The notes under the pieces: model-generated
Seen by the model: only the letters and a program-made list of their open reading frames with translations
Databases searched by the model: none
Told to the model about the DNA's origin: nothing
Shown: positions 1 through 8,481 of the stretch, piece by piece
Layout: every line of letters starts with the position of its first letter
Position numbering within the stretch: position 1 is the stretch's first letter
NCBI GenBank assembly: GCA_019425005.1
Contig: JAHYYK010000003.1
Location: 5,875-66,920, forward strand
DNA length: 61,046 nucleotides
Origin: Collinsella sp.
GTDB lineage: Bacteria > Actinomycetota > Coriobacteriia > Coriobacteriales > Coriobacteriaceae
Direction: 5' to 3'
Position numbers and translations under genes: made by a program

Positions 1-1027
1 TCTCGGCGTGGTTGGGGTGCACGGCATGCGCGTTGTCGCAGCTCACGAGCATCGATGCGGCAAGGGCGCGATGATACGACTCGTCATCAAAGCCCAGCGA
101 TCCGTTGATGCGGCGCAGCGCGTCGGCCAAGAACGTCGACATGGCGCCCTGCTTGGTCTCGGAGCCAACCTCCTCGTTATCAAAGCAGCAGAAGACCGAG
201 ACGTCATGCGCGTTCTCGGCACCCAAAAATGCCTGTAGCGAGGTATAGGCGCAGGCCAGGTCGTCGAGCTTGGGCGTCGAGATAAACTCGTCGGCCCAGC
301 CCCAAATGCGCGCATCCTGACGATTGACCAGGAACAGATCGCGGCCCAGAATCTGCTCGGGCTCAACATCCAGTTCGTCAGCGATCAGGGCATCGAAGTC
401 ACCCTGCTTAAGGTCGCCAGCGCTGATGAGCGGGCACAGGTCAACGGCTCGGTTGGGAGCAAAGCCCTCGTTGACGCCACGGTTCATATGGATAGCAAGG
501 CTCGGGATAATAGCGACCTCGCGCTCGGTGGCGAGCAGACGGCTCTCAATACGGTCGCCTTCGCGCACCAACACGCGGCCCGCAAGCGCCAACGGGCGGT
601 CGAACCAGGTGTAGTCGATCATGCCGCCGTAGGCCTCGGTGTTCAGGCGCAGCGTCTCGCCCGCGCCGTCGAGCTCGGGCACGGCCTTGACCTTAAACGT
701 CGGCGAATCGCTGTGTGACGCCGTGAGTTGAAAATGATAGTCGCCGACAACGCCGTCCTCGCCCCACGTAGCAGCCAGGTCCTCACCCACCTTAAAGGCA
801 ACAACGCTCGAGGTATTGCGCTGCGTGTAATAACGCCCGCCCGGCTCGATATCCCACGCTGCGTTCTCGGGCAGGTAGGTAAAGCCCGCCTCGTCGAGTT
901 CGGCCATAATGGTCGCTGCCGTATGGAACATGCTGGGGCATGCCTCGATAAAGTCGATAAGGTCGTTGGAGGCCTCGATATCGTCGGCCGTCACGTGCAC
1001 GCGCTCGATCGTTTCCTGATCCGTCAT
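1..1027 (-). CDS. apeB: M18 family aminopeptidase (aspartyl aminopeptidase type), 3' end beyond window
   Basis: Zinc-dependent aminopeptidase of family M18, which trims N-terminal (often acidic) residues from peptides in the cytosol. The first 342 codons are visible and run off the left edge. Seen in the translation: ASHSDSP near residue 88 (first zinc-ligand His and Asp), KLDDLACAY (bridging Asp) and CFDNEEVGS (catalytic Glu pair), in the order expected for M18. The ATG at 1027 is preceded by AAAGGGGAGAGC, a good ribosome binding site. It is divergent from the amide hydrolase at 1189, so 1028-1188 should hold both promoters. Family assignment is strong; the substrate preference is inferred. 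Confidence 0.93.
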   Translation of the reverse strand, partial: MTDQETIERVHVTADDIEASNDLIDFIEACPSMFHTAATIMAELDEAGFTYLPENAAWDIEPGGRYYTQRNTSSVVAFKVGEDLAATWGEDGVVGDYHFQLTASHSDSPTFKVKAVPELDGAGETLRLNTEAYGGMIDYTWFDRPLALAGRVLVREGDRIESRLLATEREVAIIPSLAIHMNRGVNEGFAPNRAVDLCPLISAGDLKQGDFDALIADELDVEPEQILGRDLFLVNRQDARIWGWADEFISTPKLDDLACAYTSLQAFLGAENAHDVSVFCCFDNEEVGSETKQGAMSTFLADALRRINGSLGFDDESYHRALAASMLVSCDNAHAVHPNHAE

Positions 1028-1188
1028 GCTCTCCCCTTTCGCTGGGTTGATGGTCCCCTCCAGCATACCCCGCCACGCCAGCGCCGCACTCTTCATTCCG
1101 TGCTTAATTCCGCGCCGCTCACCAAGTTGAGCCATCATGCCCGCGCTCCTTTTGCGACAATTGCGCTAACAGGACGAGAGGAGCCGTC

Positions 1189-2274
1189 ATGAAGCCACGT
1201 AACATTGCCATCGCCTGCGGTGTCGCGGGTGTCGCCGTCGGCCTTGCCGCTGCCACCGGTATCGTTTATCACAAGCAAATCAAGTCCGCCGCGTCGCTCA
1301 AACGCTTGACCGGCTACGCGGATGGCTATGACCTGTACGCAATCGACATCGCCTACGACTACGATCTTGATCGCATCATCGCCGCCGGCGTACGCGACGA
1401 CCAGGCCTACATCGATGCCGTGGTGGCGCAGGTGCTGCCCGGTGTGCCGGCACATGTCCAGGCGCCCCAGTTTGCCTGCAGCGCTTTTGTCGCCGTAGAT
1501 GCCGAAGGCCGCGTGCGTACCGGTCGCAATTACGACTTTAAGTACGACACCTCGGCGCTGCTGGTGCGCAATCACCCACGCGGCGGCTATGCCTCCATCG
1601 GGTTTGCCGCCCTTAACAACCTGGGCGATAACACTCCGCTTGACTCCGTCGCCGGACGCGCCGCCGCACTCATGGGCCCGTTTGCCCAGCTCGACGGCGT
1701 CAACGAATGTGGCGTGTCCATTGCCGTGCTCACCCTGGATTCCAAACCCTGTGACCAGGACACGCAGCGCCCCGTCATCAATACCTCGCTCGCCATCCGT
1801 CTGGTGCTCGACCGTGCCGCCACCACGCAAGAAGCTGTCGACCTGCTTTCCGCCTACGACATGCACGCCATGGCAGGACGCGATTACCACTTCTTTATAA
1901 ACGACGCCGCCGGTGACGCGCGCGTAGTAGAGTGGGATCCGCGCGATCCGGACCGCGCTTTCAAAGCGACTCCTGTAACCCAGGTTACGAACTTCTACGC
2001 CTGCTATGGCGACGAAGTGCTGCCTAACCAAAAGAATGGCGAGCTAGGCCATGGTAAAGAGCGCGCCGCCGCAATCGCCGATGTCCTCGACGCCCATACC
2101 GGCGCCCAAGACGAGGCAGTCGCTTGGAAGGCCCTACGCGCTGCAGCGCAAGAGCCCAATCCGGAAGACATCACCAGCAACACGCAGTGGTCGGTCGTCT
2201 TTGACAACACCGAGCCTGCTGCCGCCATCACGCTGCGCCGCCACTGGGGCGACATCGACGCATTCGCACTGTAA
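1189..2274 (+). CDS. Membrane-anchored linear amide C-N hydrolase (choloylglycine hydrolase/penicillin acylase-like, Ntn fold)
   Basis: 361 residues. A hydrophobic segment at about residues 7-26 should be a signal peptide or anchor, placing the enzyme outside the membrane. The catalytic motif is FACSAF with Cys97, followed by GRNYDF; Arg113 and Asp116 lie 16 and 19 residues after the Cys, the spacing of Cys2/Arg18/Asp21 in bile salt hydrolases. The family hydrolyses linear amide bonds (bile salts, penicillin V, N-acyl amides). Unlike bacterial bile salt hydrolases, where Cys follows the initiator Met, here 96 residues precede it, so maturation would need cleavage before Cys97. Ribosome binding site is GAGAGGAG. 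The substrate cannot be told from sequence. Confidence 0.85.
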   Translation: MKPRNIAIACGVAGVAVGLAAATGIVYHKQIKSAASLKRLTGYADGYDLYAIDIAYDYDLDRIIAAGVRDDQAYIDAVVAQVLPGVPAHVQAPQFACSAFVAVDAEGRVRTGRNYDFKYDTSALLVRNHPRGGYASIGFAALNNLGDNTPLDSVAGRAAALMGPFAQLDGVNECGVSIAVLTLDSKPCDQDTQRPVINTSLAIRLVLDRAATTQEAVDLLSAYDMHAMAGRDYHFFINDAAGDARVVEWDPRDPDRAFKATPVTQVTNFYACYGDEVLPNQKNGELGHGKERAAAIADVLDAHTGAQDEAVAWKALRAAAQEPNPEDITSNTQWSVVFDNTEPAAAITLRRHWGDIDAFAL

Positions 2275-2277
2275 GGA

Positions 2278-2315
2278 GCCAGGCCCGTCGACTTTACGCT
2301 CGCCTGGCGTTGTTT
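2278..2315 (+). terminator. Probable terminator after the amide hydrolase
   Basis: Arms GCCAGGC and GCCTGGC with a 17-nt loop, then GTTGTTT, starting 4 nt after the stop codon. The U-run is interrupted, so it would be a modest terminator. Confidence 0.5.
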
Positions 2316-2341
2316 ACATTTCTATACGCTTGAGCTAACAC

Positions 2342-2377
2342 GTTTTACCCCCGTATCAACAGTGTGCGGGGGTAAAC
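2342..2377 (+). promoter_or_regulatory. Hairpin in the pfkA upstream region
   Basis: GTTTTACCCCCG pairs with CGGGGGTAAAC across a 13-nt loop, about 38 nt before the pfkA start. It may end incoming transcription or sit in the pfkA leader. Role unknown. Confidence 0.4.
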
Positions 2378-2414
2378 TTATGCGCATGTTATAACTTGCC
2401 CGGAAGGATTCATC

Positions 2415-3494
2415 ATGCTTAGGATCGGTCTTCTTACCAGTGGCGGCGACTGTCAAGCGCTCAACGCCACCATGCGCGGCATTGTCAAAACGCTTATGAC
2501 CAATAGCGAAGAGCCTATTGAGATCTATGGTTTTGAGGACGGCTACCAGGGCCTTATCTACAGCAGGTTCCGCGTCATGACGCCCGCCGATTTTAGCGGC
2601 ATCCTCACCCGCGGCGGCACCATCCTGGGCACGAGCCGCACGCCGTTCAAGCGCCTGGACATTCCCGAGGCCGACGGCGTCGAGAAGGTGCCCGCTATGG
2701 TCCACACCTATCATAAGCTGCAGCTCGACTGCCTGTTTATGCTGGGCGGTAACGGCTCCACCAAGACCGCCAACCGCCTGCGCGAAGAGGGCCTCAACGT
2801 TATCGCCCTGCCCAAGACCATCGATAACGACACCTGGGGCACCGAGCTGACGTTTGGCTTTACGAGCGCCATCGACGTCGCCACCAAGTGCATCGACGAC
2901 ATCCACACCACTGCCTCGAGTCACGGCCGCGTGTTTGTCATCGAGATCATGGGCCACAAGGTCGGTTGGATTCCGCTGTATGCCGGCGTCGCGGGCGGCG
3001 CGGACGTCATCCTGATTCCCGAGATCCCCTACGACATGGACAACGTCATCAAGACCATCGAGCATCGCATGGAGACCGGCAGCCGCTTTACCATCGTAGC
3101 CGTCGCCGAGGGTGCTATCTCCAAGGAGGACGCGGCGCTGTCCAAGAAGGAGTACAAGAAGAAGCTCGCCGAGCGTACGAGCCCGTCAATCGTGTACGAC
3201 ATCGCCAAGGAGATCGAGGCCAAGACTGGTCGCGAGACCCGCGTCGCCATCCCCGGCCACACGCAGCGCGGCGGCCAACCCGACGCCCAGGACCGCATCT
3301 TTGCGACCCAGTGCGGCGTCGAGGCAGCACTGGGATGCCTGCGCGGCGAGTTTGGCTACATGATTGCCCTGCGTGACGGCAAGATGTGCCACATGCCGCT
3401 CGAGGAGGTCGCCGGCAAGCTCAAGTTTGTCGACCCCCAGAGCGACCTGGTGCGCGAAGCCAAGGCGTTGGGCATCAGCTTCGGCGACGAATAG
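2415..3494 (+). CDS. pfkA: 6-phosphofructokinase (PfkA family, group III-like)
   Basis: 359 residues; phosphorylates fructose 6-phosphate to fructose 1,6-bisphosphate, the committed step of glycolysis, in the cytosol. Seen: SGGDCQALNA (9-18), GGNGST (111-116), PKTIDND (133-139), and GHTQRGGQPDAQDR towards the C-terminus. The Gly of GGNGS at the position of E. coli Gly104 argues for ATP as donor, while the Lys of PKTIDND is the residue found in pyrophosphate-dependent and group III enzymes. The Asp normally in GGDG is Asn here. RBS GGAAGGATTCATC. A class A palindrome starts 23 nt after the stop. Phosphofructokinase identity is firm; the phosphoryl donor is inferred. Confidence 0.93.
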   Translation: MLRIGLLTSGGDCQALNATMRGIVKTLMTNSEEPIEIYGFEDGYQGLIYSRFRVMTPADFSGILTRGGTILGTSRTPFKRLDIPEADGVEKVPAMVHTYHKLQLDCLFMLGGNGSTKTANRLREEGLNVIALPKTIDNDTWGTELTFGFTSAIDVATKCIDDIHTTASSHGRVFVIEIMGHKVGWIPLYAGVAGGADVILIPEIPYDMDNVIKTIEHRMETGSRFTIVAVAEGAISKEDAALSKKEYKKKLAERTSPSIVYDIAKEIEAKTGRETRVAIPGHTQRGGQPDAQDRIFATQCGVEAALGCLRGEFGYMIALRDGKMCHMPLEEVAGKLKFVDPQSDLVREAKALGISFGDE

Positions 3495-3517
3495 CCTCGG
3501 CCGAAACTGCTCTCATC

Positions 3518-3638
3518 GGAGGCCCCAGGGCTTACCTCCCAAATCGTCCTCGGACATGTCAGGATTCCGCCGTGCGCTTCGCGCGGCGGGATCCTTCCGT
3601 CCTGCGGAAAGATTTGGGAGGTAAGCTCTGGGGCCTCC
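3518..3638 (+). repeat. Class A palindrome, copy 1 (3' of pfkA)
   Basis: Outer helix 3518-3545 with 3611-3638, 28 bp including one G-T (G-U) pair. Conserved loop GTCCTC at 3546-3551 faces TGCGGAAA at 3603-3610. Short helix GGAC/GTCC, then inner hairpin 3561-3595 of about 15 bp with two T-G pairs. The wobble pairs are on the plus strand, the pfkA sense strand. No U-tract follows. Probably a 3' untranslated RNA structure; function unknown. Confidence 0.85.
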
Positions 3639-3887
3639 TGCGGTAACTAGGGAGGCCGAGGCTATTCGTCTTCTTGCTGCAAGTGCGTGGGCTGAGATTT
3701 TGGGATGTTGCAAGCTCTTAGCTGAGAGTAGCACTGACATTTGTCCTGAAATGGCTGGTCGTTAGGGGTTGCTACCGGTAGTTGCGGTAGGGTCGGAGCA
3801 GATTCTAACTAGAAATGGTGGTCGCCACCGGTTGTTCTCGGCATACTCGGCTCATTCGATTACGATCACCACATGAAAGGAACTGCT

Positions 3888-4817
3888 ATGGATCTTGCGA
3901 TGGCACAGCGGCTCGTTGATCGCCGCAAGGCTGCCGGGCTTTCTCAGGAGGCGCTTGCCGCCCAGCTGGGCGTGAGTCGTCAGGCTGTCAGTAAATGGGA
4001 GCGCAGCGAATCTTCGCCCGATACCGATAACCTTATTGCGCTCGCCGCGCTGTATGGCGTGTCGCTGGATGAGCTGCTGTATGGGGAGGCGGTGGATAGC
4101 ACTGATGACTCGCAGACTGATGATGAGGCACGGAACAGCAACGCCGGCACCAAAGCTTCAGATGAGGCTGAGGCTTCTGCTGAGCACGCTGATTGCAGCG
4201 ATAAGCCACTTGTCGATATTTCCCTCGCGCGCGGCATCCACGTTATTGATCCCAACAAAGGCGAAGAGGTCCATGTTGGTTGGAATGGCATCCATGTGGC
4301 TAACGAGCGCAAGGGTGAAGAGGTCCATGTGGGGCCAGACGGATTGTATATCGATACGCTTGAGGACGATGGACATAGCGTGCATACCAATGACGATGGC
4401 ACCGTCACCATCGACGGCGAGACGTTTTCCAGCTGGAAGGAGGCGCACGACAAGCTCGACCATCATGGCAAGCATTTCCACACCAAGGTCGGACGTGCAT
4501 GGAACAAATTCCCCTTCCCCGCACTTGTCGCTCTCGCCTATCTGGTGCTCGGCATTGTCTACAGCACATGGGCTACGGGCCTCTTCCTCGTCTTTTTGAT
4601 TCCCGTCTATTACGCGCTTGGCGACTTTATCGATCAACGCCGCTTATCTAAGCTGATCGATGTCGTCTATTCAGTCAGTGCCGAGGCATGGTTCCTCTAC
4701 ATGTGGCTCTGCCTGGGGCAACCCCATCCCGCCTGGGTAATACTCATCACCATCCCGGTCGTAAAAGCACTCATGCGTTGGTGCCGTAAACAATGGAAGT
4801 GCCGCAAACAGGCCTAA
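3888..4817 (+). CDS. XRE-family regulator with membrane-spanning C-terminal region
   Basis: 309 residues. Residues 1-65 are a helix-turn-helix of the Cro/CI type (GLSQEALAAQLGVSRQAVSKWE). An acidic linker follows, then a short tandem repeat built on KGEEVHVG (units near 122 and 142) with GIHV/GLYI echoes, a stretch resembling bacterial surface or DUF4097-like beta repeats, and two or three hydrophobic segments from about residue 208 to 300. The ATG at 3888 is preferred over an in-frame ATG at 3873 because AAAGGAACTGCT then serves as RBS. DNA binding next to membrane helices suggests envelope-linked sensing, which is inference. No partner gene is adjacent. Confidence 0.8.
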   Translation: MDLAMAQRLVDRRKAAGLSQEALAAQLGVSRQAVSKWERSESSPDTDNLIALAALYGVSLDELLYGEAVDSTDDSQTDDEARNSNAGTKASDEAEASAEHADCSDKPLVDISLARGIHVIDPNKGEEVHVGWNGIHVANERKGEEVHVGPDGLYIDTLEDDGHSVHTNDDGTVTIDGETFSSWKEAHDKLDHHGKHFHTKVGRAWNKFPFPALVALAYLVLGIVYSTWATGLFLVFLIPVYYALGDFIDQRRLSKLIDVVYSVSAEAWFLYMWLCLGQPHPAWVILITIPVVKALMRWCRKQWKCRKQA

Positions 4818-4866
4818 ACCACCCCAACCAGCCAGCGCCACTCATCCGACACCGCCTGCCCCTTCC

Positions 4867-4935
4867 AAGTTGCGGTGAGATAGGGACTGTTTTGAAGCTC
4901 CAAAGCGCCAAACAGTCCGTATATCACCGCAACTT
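4867..4935. repeat. Two-part stem downstream of the XRE gene
   Basis: AAGTTGCGGTGA (4867-4878) pairs with TCACCGCAACTT (4924-4935), and GGACTGTTT (4884-4892) with AAACAGTCC (4910-4918), with 5-nt internal loops on both sides. It starts 50 nt after the stop. A further hairpin, GGTCAG...CTGACC, lies at 4948-4983. Together with the class B stem these fill most of the 450-bp gap up to 5266. Confidence 0.7.
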
Positions 4936-4997
4936 ACAAACAACTGGGTCAGTTCCGGCACGGAGATTAGCATTGAGCTGACCACGCGCCAAGAAAA

Positions 4998-5137
4998 GGG
5001 CCTATTTACTACGTTTAACTCGAGAGGGCCGACCATACCCGCCTTTTCCGAATATTTGCAAGCCCTCTACCTGCGGTTTTAATTTCATAATCTTTGTCAT
5101 GGTCGAGGGTGTGGTAGCAAACGTAGTAGATAGGCCC
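4998..5137 (+). repeat. Class B long stem, copy 1
   Basis: Outer arms 4998-5016 and 5119-5137 pair over 19 bp with one T-G pair. An inner helix forms between GACCATACCC and GGGTGTGGT. The apical region carries CTACCTGCGGTTTTAATT at 5067-5084. It lies upstream of, and in sense with, the small gene at 5267. Confidence 0.6.
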
Positions 5138-5266
5138 GTTTTGCGGCATACGACCTATTCAAGCCCAATCTCGAAGGCTGGAGAAAGCCCTTCATCCACG
5201 CCTGTGAGCGAAAACCAAATAGAATGAAAGGCAAATGGAAAAGCCCGTTTAACGAGCGGAGGACAT

Positions 5267-5587
5267 ATGCGCGACGTAGCCGAAAGCGACTGGAAGCTGT
5301 TTAAGAAAATGCTTCCTCAATGGCAAGAACGTTATATGGAAAAGCTCATCGGCCAGTATGTTGAGATACTGAACGGCGACAGTGAAGCGTCCAGTAGATT
5401 TTGGGCACTAGAAGAGCGCCTCAATAGAGACAAGCTGTCCTCAGGCGTAATTGCAAACGACATTCGCCGCAGCACAATGCACCGCGAGATAGCCAATTTG
5501 CTTATCGACAGCGTGATCACCCTTGACGACCTTGACGGTTTTACCGAGGACATTAAGAGCTATGCGCAACACTGGATTGGCCAGTAA
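5267..5587 (+). CDS. Small conserved-looking protein of unknown function
   Basis: 106 residues, charged and soluble, with no membrane segment or known catalytic motif. Two blocks stand out: DWKLFKKMLPQWQERYMEKL near the N-terminus and FWALEERLNRDK in the middle, followed by a C-terminal half ending LLIDSVITLDDLDGFTEDIK. Helical content looks high. Proteins of this size and pattern exist in gut Firmicutes and Coriobacteriia, sometimes labelled multidrug transporter, but nothing here supports transport. RBS GCGGAGGACAT sits just before the ATG. It stands alone and is followed by a hairpin terminator. I do not assign a function. Confidence 0.7.
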   Translation: MRDVAESDWKLFKKMLPQWQERYMEKLIGQYVEILNGDSEASSRFWALEERLNRDKLSSGVIANDIRRSTMHREIANLLIDSVITLDDLDGFTEDIKSYAQHWIGQ

Positions 5588-5622
5588 GAGCACTGAACGA
5601 CAGACATCCCCAGCAAAACGGG

Positions 5623-5660
5623 GCAAACGCCGGGCCACCTAATGGTTGTCCGGCGTTTGC
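5623..5660 (+). terminator. Hairpin after the small unknown gene
   Basis: GCAAACGCCGG pairs with CCGGCGTTTGC across a 16-nt loop, 36 nt after the stop. It lies between convergent genes and abuts the 45-bp repeat at 5661. No clean U-run, so termination is likely but not certain. Confidence 0.5.
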
Positions 5661-5704
5661 GCAGATAAAACCTGCCAAAATAAACCTGTCCCTTTTTGGC
5701 AGGT
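5661..5704 (+). repeat. 45-bp dispersed repeat, copy R1
   Basis: Matches the consensus CCCAGATAAAACCTGCC, AAAATAAACCTGTCCC, TTTTTGGCAGG. CCTGCCAAAA pairs with TTTTTGGCAGG around the loop TAAACCTGTCCC. It touches the stop codon of the minus-strand permease. Confidence 0.8.
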
Positions 5705-8481
5705 CACTCGGCGCTCTTGAGGGCGCCGACCATGTCGATCTTGTTGAGGGTACGATTGGTGGCTAGGTTGACGATAAACGTAAAGCCAAAGGAAAGCACC
5801 ACGGCGAGCACGTAGCTTAGCGGCTCGACTTCGACGTCAAAGTACAGCGACGGCATCTGCAAAATGTACGTAAAACTCTCGGCCAGCAAGCCGCCCAGTG
5901 GCACGCCCAGCGCGGCGCCAATTGCCGTGAGGATCAACGTCTCCTTGTTGACGTAATGGTGCACCTCGCCACGGCGGAAGCCCAGCACCTTGATGGTCGC
6001 CAGCTCGCGTTCGCGCTCGGAGATATTCGTGTTGGACAGCGTAAACACCACCACAAACGACAGGCATGCCGCCATAAAAGTCACGAGCACCACGACCGAA
6101 TTGATGATCGCAAAGTTCGCCTCGTAGTTCTGCCAATGTTCGGCCGTGCTCGAGATGGTGAGCCAACCGTCGCTCTTAAGCTTCTTGCTAAACGCAATCT
6201 GGTCGGCCGACGAGCCCTTAAGCAGCACAAAGACGCCGTTGAGGCGTGCGCTTCGACCGAACGCGCGCTCATAGGTGCCCTGCGTCATGTAAAGCGTGTT
6301 GCCAAGATAGTTAAGCGAAATGTCACTGACTTTGACCTTGGCAACATTGAGCGACGAATCCTGGACGTATGCCGTATCGCCCGGCTGAATCCCCAGCACC
6401 AGCTGTGAACTCTTACTCAGATACACGTCTCCGTCACGCAAAGACAGCGGCTCTTTGGACTCGTCCTCGAGGCGCACATAGTCGTCCAGGTCGTTCGTGC
6501 GGTCATCGGGCACCACGATCAGCTGCACGGTCTCGCTCTTGCCGCCAAACGTAAAGGTGACGTTGTCGGTCATAATCGGCAGCGTCGAAGTCACGGTCAC
6601 GTTGGAATCATTGGCCGCGCTGCGCTCATCCAACGCCGCGCACGTCTGCGTAAAGTCATCGGGGTTGGCGACCGCCAGCAAGTCATAACGCGTGATATGC
6701 CCGTACTGTTTGGGCGAAAGCGCCACCGACGTATCGCGAATACCCATACCGCAGATCACAAGCGCGGTGCAACCCGCGATGCCAAAGATGGTCATAAAGG
6801 CACGCTTTTTGTAACGGAACAGGTTGCGCGCAGCCACCTTGTTCAAAAAGCCCATGCGGCGCCAGATAAAGCCGATGCGCTCAAGTAGGATGCGCGAGCC
6901 GGCGCGCGGGGCCTTGGGGCGCATGAGCGAGGCCGGGGTCTCGGCCATCTCGTGGCGGCAGGCGATAATTGTGGCGCCCACCACGCCCACGGCAAACAGC
7001 GACACCGAAACGATCGAGGACACGATGTCGTACGAAAGTAGCATCTGGGGCAGCGAGTACATGTCGTCGAACACCGTAAACAGGAACAGCGGCAGGCCCA
7101 CAAAGCCGATGATATTGCCGAGCACGCCGCCAATCAGGCACGCCCACAGCGCATAGTCCACGTATTTGGACAGGATGCGCTCGCGCGAGTAGCCGAGCGC
7201 CTTGTACAGGCCAATGAGCGTGCGCTCCTCCTCGACCATACGCGTGGCGGTGGTGAGGCTGATGAGCACGGCGACGATAAAGAAGATGAACGGGAACACC
7301 GTCGCAATAGCCTCAATTGACGAGCTATCGCTCTCCACGCTTGAGTAGCTTGCGATATTGTCGCGGTCCTGGATGTACCACGTGCATTCACCCAAATCGG
7401 AAAGCTCGGCGCGGGCATCGGCAAACTGCTGGTCGGCGGCGGCGCGGCGCTGATCCAGGTCGGCCTGAGCCTGGACGCGTTCCTCGCTGCCCTGGGCCAT
7501 GCGATTGATGTTGTCCTGCTCAATCCCAAAGAGCATATTCGCCTGGCGCTCGGCCGCATCCAAGCTTGCCGGCGTGTCGACTGTCAGCTCCTGAGCGCGC
7601 GCCTTCTCACGCTCCTCGCGGATCTTCTCTATATTGCCCTTGACCTTGTTGATCTTTGCCGCGTAGGCATCCGAATAGGAGTTGAGGCTCTTGGCTCCTT
7701 CGACGACTACGTGGACTGCGGAATAGGACGACGACGTCGCGGCGTCCTCGCTCACATAGAACTTATAGTCCGCCGCCGAAGCAGCGCGAAAGGCGTTGAC
7801 TGTCGAGTCGGAGCTCACATCAGTGGGATCGAGGACCTCGGCCGTAATGGTGTAATCGCCCGCGGCAAACTGATCCTTGGCGCTTTGGTTCGACGAGCTC
7901 GCGTCATTGGCGGCAAAACTCACCGTATCGCCGAGCTTTTTGCCCGAAGCCTTCAGGAACTTCGAAGTCACCGCGACTTCATCGGCGCTCTCGGGCAAAT
8001 CGCCGTTCACGAGCACCGGCTGATCGATGTTCTCCTTGGAGAGACTTTGCACGACCACGCGCTCGCGCGTTGTGCCCACGGCGGTGTAGGCGGTCTCGGC
8101 GTAGATGCCCTCGGCCGTTTCGACGCCATCGACCTCTTGGATGGCGTCGAGATCATCGTCAGTCAGGCCATAGGTCGACTGCACGTTAATGTCATAGACA
8201 TTTTGCTGGTCGAAGTAGGCGTCGACCGAATCGCACAGATCCTCGCAACCCGCCTTGAGGCCGCACATCACGCTCACGCCGAGCGCGGTGATGACCACGA
8301 TAGATAGGAAGCGCTTAAGACTGCCGCGGATTGTGCGGTAGATGCCACGGCGAAATACCGTCGGCACCATATCGTTTGAGCTTTGGGCGGTACGGTAGGT
8401 CGCGAACTCCCGGTCGCGGCCCGCGTGCTCCGTATCGTGGTTTTGGCTGTTTTGGCGGTCCTGGTCCATGGGCGCTACCAC
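5704..8481 (-). CDS. FtsX-family ABC transporter permease with large extracellular domain
   Basis: 925 residues. One membrane helix near residue 55 is followed by about 330 residues outside the membrane, including a coiled-coil-like stretch (about 270-350, rich in Lys/Glu/Arg/Gln). Three helices then carry the FtsX signature region (EEERTLIGLYKALGYSRERI), a second helix and extracellular block follow, and a final three-helix FtsX module ends the protein (ERERELATIKVLGFRRGEV). This is the MacB/LolC-type mechanotransmission class, not a classical channel importer. It overlaps the ATPase gene by 7 nt, so the two are translationally coupled. The start is GTG at 8481 or ATG at 8469. The cargo is unknown. 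Confidence 0.9.
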   Translation of the reverse strand: MVAPMDQDRQNSQNHDTEHAGRDREFATYRTAQSSNDMVPTVFRRGIYRTIRGSLKRFLSIVVITALGVSVMCGLKAGCEDLCDSVDAYFDQQNVYDINVQSTYGLTDDDLDAIQEVDGVETAEGIYAETAYTAVGTTRERVVVQSLSKENIDQPVLVNGDLPESADEVAVTSKFLKASGKKLGDTVSFAANDASSSNQSAKDQFAAGDYTITAEVLDPTDVSSDSTVNAFRAASAADYKFYVSEDAATSSSYSAVHVVVEGAKSLNSYSDAYAAKINKVKGNIEKIREEREKARAQELTVDTPASLDAAERQANMLFGIEQDNINRMAQGSEERVQAQADLDQRRAAADQQFADARAELSDLGECTWYIQDRDNIASYSSVESDSSSIEAIATVFPFIFFIVAVLISLTTATRMVEEERTLIGLYKALGYSRERILSKYVDYALWACLIGGVLGNIIGFVGLPLFLFTVFDDMYSLPQMLLSYDIVSSIVSVSLFAVGVVGATIIACRHEMAETPASLMRPKAPRAGSRILLERIGFIWRRMGFLNKVAARNLFRYKKRAFMTIFGIAGCTALVICGMGIRDTSVALSPKQYGHITRYDLLAVANPDDFTQTCAALDERSAANDSNVTVTSTLPIMTDNVTFTFGGKSETVQLIVVPDDRTNDLDDYVRLEDESKEPLSLRDGDVYLSKSSQLVLGIQPGDTAYVQDSSLNVAKVKVSDISLNYLGNTLYMTQGTYERAFGRSARLNGVFVLLKGSSADQIAFSKKLKSDGWLTISSTAEHWQNYEANFAIINSVVVLVTFMAACLSFVVVFTLSNTNISERERELATIKVLGFRRGEVHHYVNKETLILTAIGAALGVPLGGLLAESFTYILQMPSLYFDVEVEPLSYVLAVVLSFGFTFIVNLATNRTLNKIDMVGALKSAE

